DNA of 16,989 nt from the NCBI GenBank assembly GCA_052033505.1, contig JBPOJN010000018.1, positions 1 through 16,989 on the forward strand, given 5' to 3'. This document shows, one piece after another, positions 1 through 7,011 of the stretch (its first letter is position 1; every line of letters begins with the position of its first letter). Origin of the DNA: JBPOJN01 sp052033505 (GTDB lineage Bacteria > UBA10199 > JACPAL01 > GCA-016699445). A program made the translations under genes and the position numbers. The notes below the pieces were generated by a model. It had not been told where the DNA came from, did not search any database, and worked only from the letters and a program-made list of their open reading frames with translations.

Positions 1-1
1 G

Positions 2-1912
2 CAGGTGCGGCTGAAACCTTTCGAGGAAAATAAGATCGAACTCGCCGTCGGCGACCAAGTCGTGGCGGAAGGAACGCCAACCGCCGGGACGTCGCTACCC
101 GTGACCCTCGACGGACAGTCCTGCCGGGTCGCTATCTTAGACCGCTATGCCTACACACAGAGCGATTATCCCGCGTCTTTACGCCGGCCGACGTCCCGCG
201 ATCGCTTAGTCGAGCATCAATACCGAGGTTTGATCGTTCAACTGGCCTGTGCCGACGGCCCCGTGCCCGGAACCGACGCCTCGCACCGCGGGACGAACTC
301 CCGCGCGGCTTTGCCTTGGGCGCTGCCGGGCTTGATCTTCGGTATATTGTGTGGACTTTACGCGCGTTCCGACCGCGAAGGCGGACAAAACATCGGTGCG
401 ACTTTAGGGTTTGGATTTCTGGCATTAGCGGCGGCGTGCACCTTGGCTTACCGGATGTTCGACGGTTCTTACGTGTTGAGCTTGGGGCTTTTGCTGATTG
501 CTTTCGGCGTCGCGGGCATCATCGGGGGCGCATTGTGGGAGGAAGGGAAACGTTACCGCACGATCGTCTGGGTTTCGGGGGCGATTTTAGGCGCGGCCTT
601 CGTGGTGTGGAAGCTGCCCCTCTGGGCTCCCAGTGGGCCGTTGTGGGCTCTCTTGTCCGCGGCTCTCGTTGCGGTGGTGGCGATCGTCGTCATGGTCGCT
701 TCCGAAAAAGACGATTTGGAAAAATACCGCAAACATAAGCTGAATGCCGACGAAAAAAGCAAAGACGAAGACAACAAGTCGTCGTTTTGTCCCAGTGTTC
801 TGTGGGATAGGAATGGCAAGATCGTCTTGGGCTTCAACCGCCAGATTCGGCCGAAGGGACCCTGCCACGTCTTCATCAAACAATGGGATCCCGCGGAAAA
901 AGTCTGGCAGAAATCCGTGGAGCCCTTGGCGCATGAAGTCGGCGCGTCCCGCTTGGCTTTGACCTCCGACAACAACCCTGTTGTCGCGTTCGAGGAAAAA
1001 TCGTCTCTTTTCGTGAAGCGGTGGAACGGCCGCGCGTGGGAGTCGTATGAATCGCTGGGTCAAAGCCTGAACCAGGACAAAACCGCCGCCGCGTCCTTGC
1101 AAAGCCTTGTATTGAACGCCGATCAGCGTCCGGTCGTGGCGTTTTGCGAGACGGTGGAGAAGGTGAAAAACGTTTTCGTCGTCGCTTGGGACGGATTTTC
1201 TTGGGGGTCTTTCGGAGGCTCTCTCAACCGCGATCCCAAGAAGAGCGCGCCCGTTTGCGGTATGGTCTTGGATGCCGCAGGTGCCCCTGTCGTCGCCTTC
1301 GCGGAAGCCGCGGAGAGTGGTGCAAGTCAGGTCTTCGTTAAAAAATGGACGGGTCAGTCTTGGGCTTCGATCGGAGAGTCCTTGAATGAAGAGAAGTCCC
1401 AAAACGCCCATACGCCTCAGATCATCTTGGATCAGGACAACAACCCCATCGTAGCTTTCGTCGAGGCGATGGATGGTGTCAGGAGACTCTTGGTCAAGCG
1501 CTGGAACGGAGCGGCTTGGGAGATGCTGGGAACACCCGCCAATCAAGACACGAATAAAAATATTCGTGACTTCAGCCTGGCGCGTGGGTCTCTGGGGCGG
1601 CCAGTCTTGTTCTTTTCCCAAGACGTCGATCGCGAAGATCCGAGACGGGGAAAGACGCTGTATCCCGACCTCTTCGTCCGGCGTTGGGACGGCCTTACCT
1701 GGGAGAAGTTGGGCGATAAACTCGACGACTTCGGTCCCGAGAATACCTTCAGCGAGCTTAAAATCGCCGTCTCTCCCTCCGACATCCCAGCGGTCGCCTA
1801 TGGTCTGCGCTACGTGACCCCGGCGTACAAAGGGCAAAACAAAATCGTCGTCGCGATTCCGGAGCGGGAAGAGGGCGTTTCGTCGTTGTTTTGGGACCGG
1901 ATCACGGATTAG
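2..1912 (+). CDS. Membrane-anchored protein with propeller-like repeats (5' end cut by window)
   Basis: The frame is open to the window edge, so the GTG at position 5 is only the first possible start and the true N-terminus may lie upstream. Numbering from that GTG (635 aa), residues 1-100 are soluble and 102-233 hold about five hydrophobic segments (102-120, 130-150, 156-178, 186-206, 212-233). A highly charged linker follows at 234-260. Residues 261-635 contain about six repeats of the form FVKRW-(N/D)G-x2-W, starting near 289, 336, 391, 444, 496 and 557. Most are followed by a short LN-x-D segment and a PVVAF strand. Such W/G-rich units every 47-61 residues are typical of beta-propeller blades. 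A protein anchored by a helical bundle with a propeller on one side of the membrane is inferred. I recognise no enzyme motif. No convincing terminator follows the stop. Confidence 0.75.
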   Translation, partial: QVRLKPFEENKIELAVGDQVVAEGTPTAGTSLPVTLDGQSCRVAILDRYAYTQSDYPASLRRPTSRDRLVEHQYRGLIVQLACADGPVPGTDASHRGTNSRAALPWALPGLIFGILCGLYARSDREGGQNIGATLGFGFLALAAACTLAYRMFDGSYVLSLGLLLIAFGVAGIIGGALWEEGKRYRTIVWVSGAILGAAFVVWKLPLWAPSGPLWALLSAALVAVVAIVVMVASEKDDLEKYRKHKLNADEKSKDEDNKSSFCPSVLWDRNGKIVLGFNRQIRPKGPCHVFIKQWDPAEKVWQKSVEPLAHEVGASRLALTSDNNPVVAFEEKSSLFVKRWNGRAWESYESLGQSLNQDKTAAASLQSLVLNADQRPVVAFCETVEKVKNVFVVAWDGFSWGSFGGSLNRDPKKSAPVCGMVLDAAGAPVVAFAEAAESGASQVFVKKWTGQSWASIGESLNEEKSQNAHTPQIILDQDNNPIVAFVEAMDGVRRLLVKRWNGAAWEMLGTPANQDTNKNIRDFSLARGSLGRPVLFFSQDVDREDPRRGKTLYPDLFVRRWDGLTWEKLGDKLDDFGPENTFSELKIAVSPSDIPAVAYGLRYVTPAYKGQNKIVVAIPEREEGVSSLFWDRITD

Positions 1913-2040
1913 ATCCCCCTTAAAAACCGCTCGACTTTCGGGAAAGCTTTGCGCTAGACCGCGGCCTTCGTTTTTCGAGATCTGGAAGACTGCGAAGTGT
2001 TTCCGGCGATCGTTAGCTAAACTACATTCACGGAAGAATT

Positions 2041-2057
2041 AAGGAGCATTGGCCATG
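2041..2057 (+). promoter_or_regulatory. fusA ribosome binding site and start choice
   Basis: AAGGAG at 2041-2046 lies 8 bases before the ATG at 2055. It lies only 2 bases before an in-frame TTG at 2049, which would add two residues. The spacing favours the ATG. The 142-base gap before fusA (1913-2054) shows no clear sigma70 promoter; TAAACT and TACATT around 2020-2028 are weak -10 candidates without a good -35. Confidence 0.75.
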
Positions 2058-4154
2058 GCATTCGATATTGAAAAAATCCGTAACTTCGGAATCTCCGCCC
2101 ACATCGACTCGGGTAAGACCACGCTTTCCGAACGCATTCTTTTTTACACGAACAAGATCCACAAGATCAGCGAAGTCCGCGGCAAAGACGGCGTCGGCGC
2201 GACGATGGATTTCATGGATCTTGAACGCGAGAAGGGCATCACGATCCAATCCGCCGCGACTTACGGCGAGTGGAAGGGCATCGCGTTCAACCTGATCGAC
2301 ACGCCGGGCCACGTGGATTTCACCATCGAAGTCGAGCGCGCGCTGCGCGTTTTGGACGGGGCGATCTTGGTGCTCTGCGCCGTGTCGGGTGTCCAAAGCC
2401 AGTCGATCACGGTCGACCGCCAGATGACACGCTATCACGTCCCCCGTATCGCGTTCGTGAATAAGATGGATCGCGCGGGCGCGGATCCGTTCCGCGTCAT
2501 GAACCAGCTCCGCGACAAGCTGGGACACAACGCCCACATGATCGTCATGCCGATCGGCGCCGAAGATAAATTCCAGGGCATCATCGACTTGATCGACATG
2601 AAGGCGAATTATTACGACGGCGACAACGGCGAGAACATCCGCATCGAAGAAATCCCCGCCGACTTGTTGCCTCGCGCGAAAGAATTGCGCCATGAGTTGG
2701 TCGCGGCCGTCGGCGATTTCGACGACGACGTCATGACCCTCTACCTGGAAGACAAGCAGGTCCCGGCCGACATGCTGCGCAAGGCCGTGCGCACGGCGAC
2801 GTTGAGCCTTAAATTCATCCCGGTCATGTGCGGTTCGGCTTACAAGAACAAAGGCGTCCAGCTCCTGCTCGACTCCATCGATTACTATTTGCCGAATCCG
2901 AAAGAGGTCAAAAACGAGGCCTTGGACCAGGACAACGAAGAAGCCAAAGTCGTCCTTGAATCCGACCCGAACAAGCCCTTCGTCGCGCTCGCCTTCAAGC
3001 TCGAAGACGGACGATTTGGTCAATTGACCTACATGCGCATCTACCAAGGTAAAGTGAACAAAGGCGACTGGATCATCAACTCCACGAACCAGAAGAAAGT
3101 CAAAGTCCCGCGCTTGGTCCGCATGCACGCCGACGACATGAACGACATCGAGTCGGCCTCCGCCGGCGACATCGTCGCGATGTTCGGTGTCGAATGCGCT
3201 TCCGGTGAAACTTTCACCGACGGAAAAGTGCATTACACCATGACCTCGATGCACGTGCCGAACGCCGTTATCTCTTTGGCCATCGCGCCGAAGGACAAGG
3301 CCGCGTCCAATAACTTCTCGAAGGCTTTGAACCGTTTCTCCAAGGAAGATCCGACCTTCCGCGTACACAGAGACGAAGAGTCGAGCGAAACCATCATCTC
3401 CGGCATGGGCGAGCTCCATCTCGAAATTTACATGGAACGCATGAAGCGTGAGTTCGCCTGTGAAGTCATCTCCGGCAAGCCCCAGGTCGCTTACCGCGAG
3501 ACGATTACGGCCAAGACGCCGTTCGAGTACCAGCACAAGAAGCAGACCGGCGGTTCCGGTCAGTACGCGAAGATCATCGGCGAATTCGAGCCGCTTCCCG
3601 CGGACTCGGTCGAGACGTACGAATTCGTCGACGACATCGTCGGCGGCAAGATCCCGCGCGAATTCATCCCGTCCTGCGATAAGGGCTTCCAAGAACAGCT
3701 TAAAAAAGGCTTGCTCATCGGATTCCCCGTCGTCGGCTTCCGCGCTATCATCAATGACGGCGCTTATCATGACGTCGACTCCTCCGACATGGCCTTCCGC
3801 ATCTGCGCCATGACGGCGGTTCGCGAGTTTTACATGAAGTGCAAACCCGTCGTGCTCGAGCCCATCATGAGACTGCAGACGCAGGCGCCCGAAGAATTCC
3901 AAGGCTCCGTCGTCGGCCAGGTCAACCAGCGCCGCGGCGTCATCCTCTCCACCGGCACCGCGAACAAGTATGTGCAGGTCGACGCGGAAGTGCCGCTTTC
4001 GGAAATGTTCGGTTATTCCACCGACCTTCGCAGCGCGACCCAAGGCAAGGGCGAATTCCAGATGGAATTCCTGAAATACTCGCCGGTGCCTCGCAACGTC
4101 CAAGAGGAATTGGTCAAAAAATATCAAGAAAAACGCGCGGCCGAGAATAAATAA
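2055..4154 (+). CDS. fusA: Elongation factor G, mitochondrial EF-G1-like (spdEFG1) type
   Basis: Translocation GTPase of the ribosome, cytoplasmic, 699 aa from the ATG at 2055, full length for the family. G1 is AHIDSGKT at 15-22, the switch I stretch GITIQSAAT is at 61-69, G3 DTPGH is at 82-86 and G4 NKMD at 136-139. Domain IV carries the KQTGGSGQY loop and the DGAYHDVDS stretch, and domain V runs to the end. The Ser in the P-loop (Ala in E. coli EF-G) and the segments EVRGKDGVGA, EVERALRVLDGA and MFGYSTDLRS match my memory of mitochondrial EF-G1. That places it in the spdEFG1 group described for spirochaetes, planctomycetes and deltaproteobacteria. In that group a second EF-G (spdEFG2) usually handles ribosome recycling, so another copy is expected elsewhere. 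No rpsL, rpsG or tuf is adjacent, so it lies outside a str operon. Confidence 0.97.
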   Translation: MAFDIEKIRNFGISAHIDSGKTTLSERILFYTNKIHKISEVRGKDGVGATMDFMDLEREKGITIQSAATYGEWKGIAFNLIDTPGHVDFTIEVERALRVLDGAILVLCAVSGVQSQSITVDRQMTRYHVPRIAFVNKMDRAGADPFRVMNQLRDKLGHNAHMIVMPIGAEDKFQGIIDLIDMKANYYDGDNGENIRIEEIPADLLPRAKELRHELVAAVGDFDDDVMTLYLEDKQVPADMLRKAVRTATLSLKFIPVMCGSAYKNKGVQLLLDSIDYYLPNPKEVKNEALDQDNEEAKVVLESDPNKPFVALAFKLEDGRFGQLTYMRIYQGKVNKGDWIINSTNQKKVKVPRLVRMHADDMNDIESASAGDIVAMFGVECASGETFTDGKVHYTMTSMHVPNAVISLAIAPKDKAASNNFSKALNRFSKEDPTFRVHRDEESSETIISGMGELHLEIYMERMKREFACEVISGKPQVAYRETITAKTPFEYQHKKQTGGSGQYAKIIGEFEPLPADSVETYEFVDDIVGGKIPREFIPSCDKGFQEQLKKGLLIGFPVVGFRAIINDGAYHDVDSSDMAFRICAMTAVREFYMKCKPVVLEPIMRLQTQAPEEFQGSVVGQVNQRRGVILSTGTANKYVQVDAEVPLSEMFGYSTDLRSATQGKGEFQMEFLKYSPVPRNVQEELVKKYQEKRAAENK

Positions 4155-4171
4155 GGGACGCTTTAAGAAAC

Positions 4172-4558
4172 ATGAGCAAATTCGCCCCCATTCTCTCGGA
4201 GTTGAAAGACCTCGAGAGCCGGTTGAAGAACACGACGAACCGTCTCTGGTCGATCCGCCTGTCGCTGTCGTCCGCCGCGAAACAGGATCGCACCGAAAAT
4301 GACTTCGTGCACCGCCGCTTGGCCAAGCGCGAACGCGAGGAGCAGCAGGAGTTCGAAAAACTCTTGAATCGCTTGAACCGCGTCGTGACTTCGCACCTGG
4401 ACGGCCGCTTGATCGCGTTCAGCTCGATCGACGACGTGAAGACAGTCGCGAACATCAGCAAGACGATCCGGTACCTGCACAATTCGTTCGCGGGACTCCC
4501 GCTGGGTCAAACCTGGATGCGCTTAAACGCAGCACTCCCGGCCTTTTCGCGGAATTAA
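4172..4558 (+). CDS. Small coiled-coil protein of unknown function
   Basis: 128 aa, starting 17 bases after fusA, so probably cotranscribed with it. The Shine-Dalgarno is weak: AAGGG overlaps the end of fusA about 14 bases before the ATG. The protein is rich in Arg, Lys, Glu and Leu, has no Cys, and has no signal peptide or membrane segment. Residues about 5-30 and 48-75 show heptad-like Leu spacing and are probably helical, perhaps coiled-coil. I do not recognise the family. The codon use resembles fusA, and the ORF fills the gap between fusA and the next repeat, so I take it as real. A role linked to translation is possible only by its position. Confidence 0.7.
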   Translation: MSKFAPILSELKDLESRLKNTTNRLWSIRLSLSSAAKQDRTENDFVHRRLAKREREEQQEFEKLLNRLNRVVTSHLDGRLIAFSSIDDVKTVANISKTIRYLHNSFAGLPLGQTWMRLNAALPAFSRN

Positions 4559-4565
4559 TGGAGGG

Positions 4566-4602
4566 CCCCCCTCTCCTTTGGAAGGAGAGGGTTGGGGTGA
4601 GG
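4566..4602 (+). repeat. Palindromic intergenic repeat, copy 1
   Basis: CCCTCTCCTT (4569-4578) and AAGGAGAGGG (4582-4591) form a perfect 10-bp stem with a 3-base loop, followed by TTGGGGTGAGG. The same layout (CCCTCTCC stem, GAGAGGG arm, then GGGGTGAGG) recurs at 12225-12288. I recognise the CCTCACCCC-AA-CCCTCTCCC consensus as a dispersed intergenic repeat seen in many Gram-negative genomes. The copy overlaps the annotated start region of the acyl-CoA ligase. Confidence 0.8.
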
Positions 4603-4634
4603 CAGATCCCGCCAACCACGGTAAAATTCCAATC

Positions 4635-6125
4635 GTGTACAACATCACCGAAGATTGCATTGACCGTCCTTCTAAAGAGCCAAATACAAAAAATAAACCG
4701 GCTTTGATTTTCGCCGGCGATACTTATGGCTCTGAAGACATCGTTTGGAACTATGCTCATTTAGCCGAAAAAGTGAACGTCGCCGCGAACGCCTTCCGTG
4801 CGAACAGTTTCCGCAAAGGCGATCGCGTCCTCCTGAAATTGGCCAACGGTCCCGAATTCCCCCAACTCTTTTTCGGCGCCATCCGAGCCGGTGTACTTCC
4901 GATCCCCGCGTCGCCTTTGTTGACCGTGAGCGAAACGGCCTTTCTTAAAAAAGACAGCGGCGCGAAGCGTATTTTTTCTTCCCCGAGCCAAGTGGCGGCT
5001 TTCCTGAAGAAACACCCAAAAAATTTTCGACGTCCCGTAGTGCGTCCTCCGGCGACACGATTGAAAGATCCCGCTTACTGGCTCTACACCAGCGGCACGG
5101 AAGGGCGTCCGAAGGCCGTGATTCATTCCCACGGAAGCATTCCGGCGCACGATGCGCGCTCGCGCGAGTGGTTGGGGCTGCGTCCGGAAGATGTCGTCTT
5201 GAACACCAGCGCCTTAAGCTGGAGCTACGCCCTGACTGCGGGGCTTGCGGACATACTGCGCGCGGGGGTGACGAGCGTGATTCTCTGCGGGCGTCCGGAC
5301 CCGCGGATGATTTTGGAGACGGTTCTTCGCCGGGAAGTGACGGTCTTGATGAGCGTGCCCGGTTGGTACCGGATCTTGACTGAGTTTCTGGAAAGTCATC
5401 CCCGGTTTCTTCCTGCTCTTCGTCGCATACGCGTGGCCGTTTCGGCCGGAGAAAAACTTTCCGAGGACGTTCGCCGCCGTTTCCATCGGGCGACCGGACT
5501 TTGGATCCGGGAAGGACTCGGCATGACCGAACACAGCATCTACCTGGGTCAAGTTTTGGGTCGCAAAATCGTTCCGGGTTCTTGTGGTCGCGCTTTTTCA
5601 GGTCACCGGATTTCTATCCTTAAAGAAGATGGCAGTGAGGCGAAGCCGGGAGAAATAGGTGTTTTAGCCTCGCACCGTTCTTGCCCGGGATTGCTGGTCC
5701 GCTATCGGGGGAGGTCTCCGAAAAAATCTTTCAGCGGTCCTTGGTTTCTGTCGGGAGATCTGGCGTACCGGGATGAGCGCGGAAATTTCTTTTACGTAGG
5801 CCGCCACGACGACGTGATTACCGCGGGAGGATACCGGATCTCTCCGATGGAAGTAGAGGCTGTTTTGAATCGGCATAAAGCCGTTTCGGAGTCTGCGGTG
5901 ATCGGCGAAGCAATCTCCCCTGGACGCACCGCCGTGACGGCGTGCATCGTTCCGCGCGGTGACGGCCCCGTGGACGTAGAGGTGTTGGAGGCCTTTTGCC
6001 GGAAATTTTTGGCGAAGTACAAAGTCCCCCGACGTTTCGTCGTGACCTCCGCCTTGCCTAAGACCTCGAACGGAAAAATCAAAAGACAGGATTTAAAACT
6101 TAAGCTACAAGTCGGGCCTCGATAA
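4635..6125 (+). CDS. AMP-forming acyl-CoA ligase (ANL superfamily)
   Basis: It should activate a carboxylic acid to acyl-AMP and then acyl-CoA. The frame opens at a TTG at 4578 inside the palindromic repeat, giving 515 aa. I prefer the GTG at 4635 (496 aa), because the first 19 codons are repeat-derived and homology-like sequence begins about there; neither start has a Shine-Dalgarno. Numbered from the TTG, the phosphate loop YTSGTEGRPK is at 170-179, the A5 motif REGLGMTE at 311-318, the A7 Asp at 394, and the A8 hinge GRHDDVITAGGYR at 408-420. PKTSNGKIKR at 494-503 has catalytic Lys500, so all core motifs are present. The layout resembles benzoate-CoA ligase or medium-chain acyl-CoA synthetase, but the substrate cannot be told. 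mscL starts 10 bases downstream. The first ~100 bases are more AT-rich than neighbouring genes. Confidence 0.88.
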   Translation: MYNITEDCIDRPSKEPNTKNKPALIFAGDTYGSEDIVWNYAHLAEKVNVAANAFRANSFRKGDRVLLKLANGPEFPQLFFGAIRAGVLPIPASPLLTVSETAFLKKDSGAKRIFSSPSQVAAFLKKHPKNFRRPVVRPPATRLKDPAYWLYTSGTEGRPKAVIHSHGSIPAHDARSREWLGLRPEDVVLNTSALSWSYALTAGLADILRAGVTSVILCGRPDPRMILETVLRREVTVLMSVPGWYRILTEFLESHPRFLPALRRIRVAVSAGEKLSEDVRRRFHRATGLWIREGLGMTEHSIYLGQVLGRKIVPGSCGRAFSGHRISILKEDGSEAKPGEIGVLASHRSCPGLLVRYRGRSPKKSFSGPWFLSGDLAYRDERGNFFYVGRHDDVITAGGYRISPMEVEAVLNRHKAVSESAVIGEAISPGRTAVTACIVPRGDGPVDVEVLEAFCRKFLAKYKVPRRFVVTSALPKTSNGKIKRQDLKLKLQVGPR

Positions 6126-6135
6126 AGGGGAAATC

Positions 6136-6567
6136 ATGATCAAAGAGTTTAAGGAGTTCATCTCGCGCGGCAATGTGATCGACCTCGCGGTCGGCGTGAT
6201 CATCGGCGGGGCTTTCGGGAAGATCGTCGCGTCGTTGGTGGAGGATGTCGTCATGCCTCCGATCGGATTAGTCCTGGGAAAGATCGACTTCTCGAACCTC
6301 TTCGTGAATTTAAGCGATAAGGCCGTCGATACGGTGAAAGCCGCCAAAGATGCCGGTATCCCGACGATCAATTACGGGCTCTTCATCAACAACGTCATCA
6401 ATTTCCTGATCGTGGCCTTCACGATCTTCCTCGTGATCAAGCAGGTCAACCGCTTCAAACGCAAAGAACCCGCCGCCTCGCCCACGACGAAAGAATGCAG
6501 CCTCTGCCTCTCGCAAATCCCGCTCGCGGCGAAAAGATGCGCGCATTGTTGCTCGGATGTGAAATAG
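6136..6567 (+). CDS. mscL: Large-conductance mechanosensitive channel MscL with C-terminal CxxC-CxxC motif
   Basis: Inner-membrane channel that opens under high membrane tension and releases solutes in hypo-osmotic shock; it forms a homopentamer. 143 aa. The N-terminal amphipathic helix and TM1 (about 14-42, with the family's FxSRGNVIDLAVGVIIGGAF pattern) lead to a periplasmic loop, then TM2 at about 76-102. The tail replaces the usual charged helical bundle with Cys121-x2-Cys124-x10-Cys135-x2-Cys138, a zinc-ribbon-like arrangement. I remember this C-terminus from other bacterial MscL proteins. The ATG has AAGGGG 5 bases upstream. The gene follows the ligase by 10 bases and is convergent with ndk across a 10-base gap with no clear terminator. 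Confidence 0.95.
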   Translation: MIKEFKEFISRGNVIDLAVGVIIGGAFGKIVASLVEDVVMPPIGLVLGKIDFSNLFVNLSDKAVDTVKAAKDAGIPTINYGLFINNVINFLIVAFTIFLVIKQVNRFKRKEPAASPTTKECSLCLSQIPLAAKRCAHCCSDVK

Positions 6568-6577
6568 TTTCGGAAGC

Positions 6578-7000
6578 TTACGAGAAAAGTTCGTTCGACT
6601 TGAAGAAAAACTCGATTTCGTTCTTGGCAGTTTCGGCGGCATCCGAGCCGTGGACGACGTTCGCGTCGATCGAATCGGCCAAGTCGTGGCGGATCGTGCC
6701 GGCGGCGGCTTTCTTCGGGTCGGTGGCGCCCATGATTTCACGGTGCTTCAGAACCGCATTTTCACCTTCGAGGGCGGAGACCACGACGGGGCCGGACGTC
6801 ATGTAATTCACTAAATCCTTATAGAAAGGCCGTTCCTTGTGGACCGCGTAGAAGGCTTGCGCTTGTTCGAGCGATAGTTTCGTCATGCGCGTCGCTACGA
6901 TTTTCAAGCCCGCTTTTTCGAAGCGGTGAAAGACGTCGCCAATTACGTTCTTTTTGACGCCGTCGGGTTTGATGATGGAGAGAGTGCGTTCTTTAGCCAT
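6578..7000 (-). CDS. ndk: Nucleoside diphosphate kinase
   Basis: Transfers the gamma phosphate between nucleoside di- and triphosphates through a phosphohistidine; cytoplasmic. 140 aa, normal length. The N-terminal RTLSIIKPDGV holds Lys11. The active-site motif NVVHGSD places the catalytic His at 117, and the GPVVV and REIMGATDP segments are present. The ATG is preceded by GAGGAA 5 bases upstream. It is the last gene of the TCA cluster, starting 11 bases after the sucD stop. The pairing makes sense because SucCD makes or uses ATP or GTP and Ndk equilibrates the two. Confidence 0.97.
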   Translation of the reverse strand: MAKERTLSIIKPDGVKKNVIGDVFHRFEKAGLKIVATRMTKLSLEQAQAFYAVHKERPFYKDLVNYMTSGPVVVSALEGENAVLKHREIMGATDPKKAAAGTIRHDLADSIDANVVHGSDAAETAKNEIEFFFKSNELFS

Positions 7001-7011
7001 AAATTCCTCGA

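Noticed and set aside
587..1837. 416-codon open frame on the minus strand inside the first gene
   Set aside because: It is a shadow of the repeat-containing gene. The plus frame has membrane segments and regular repeats, while the minus frame is Arg/Asp-rich without structure.
2028..4127. 699-codon open frame on the minus strand covering all of fusA
   Set aside because: The sense strand encodes unmistakable EF-G with every motif. The antisense frame is open because the codon bias of this GC-rich gene avoids TTA, CTA and TCA. Its protein is His/Asp/Val-rich and matches nothing.
6568..6577. Bidirectional terminator between mscL and ndk
   Set aside because: Only 10 bases separate the stops, and the AAGCTT palindrome nearby is too short and has no T-run.
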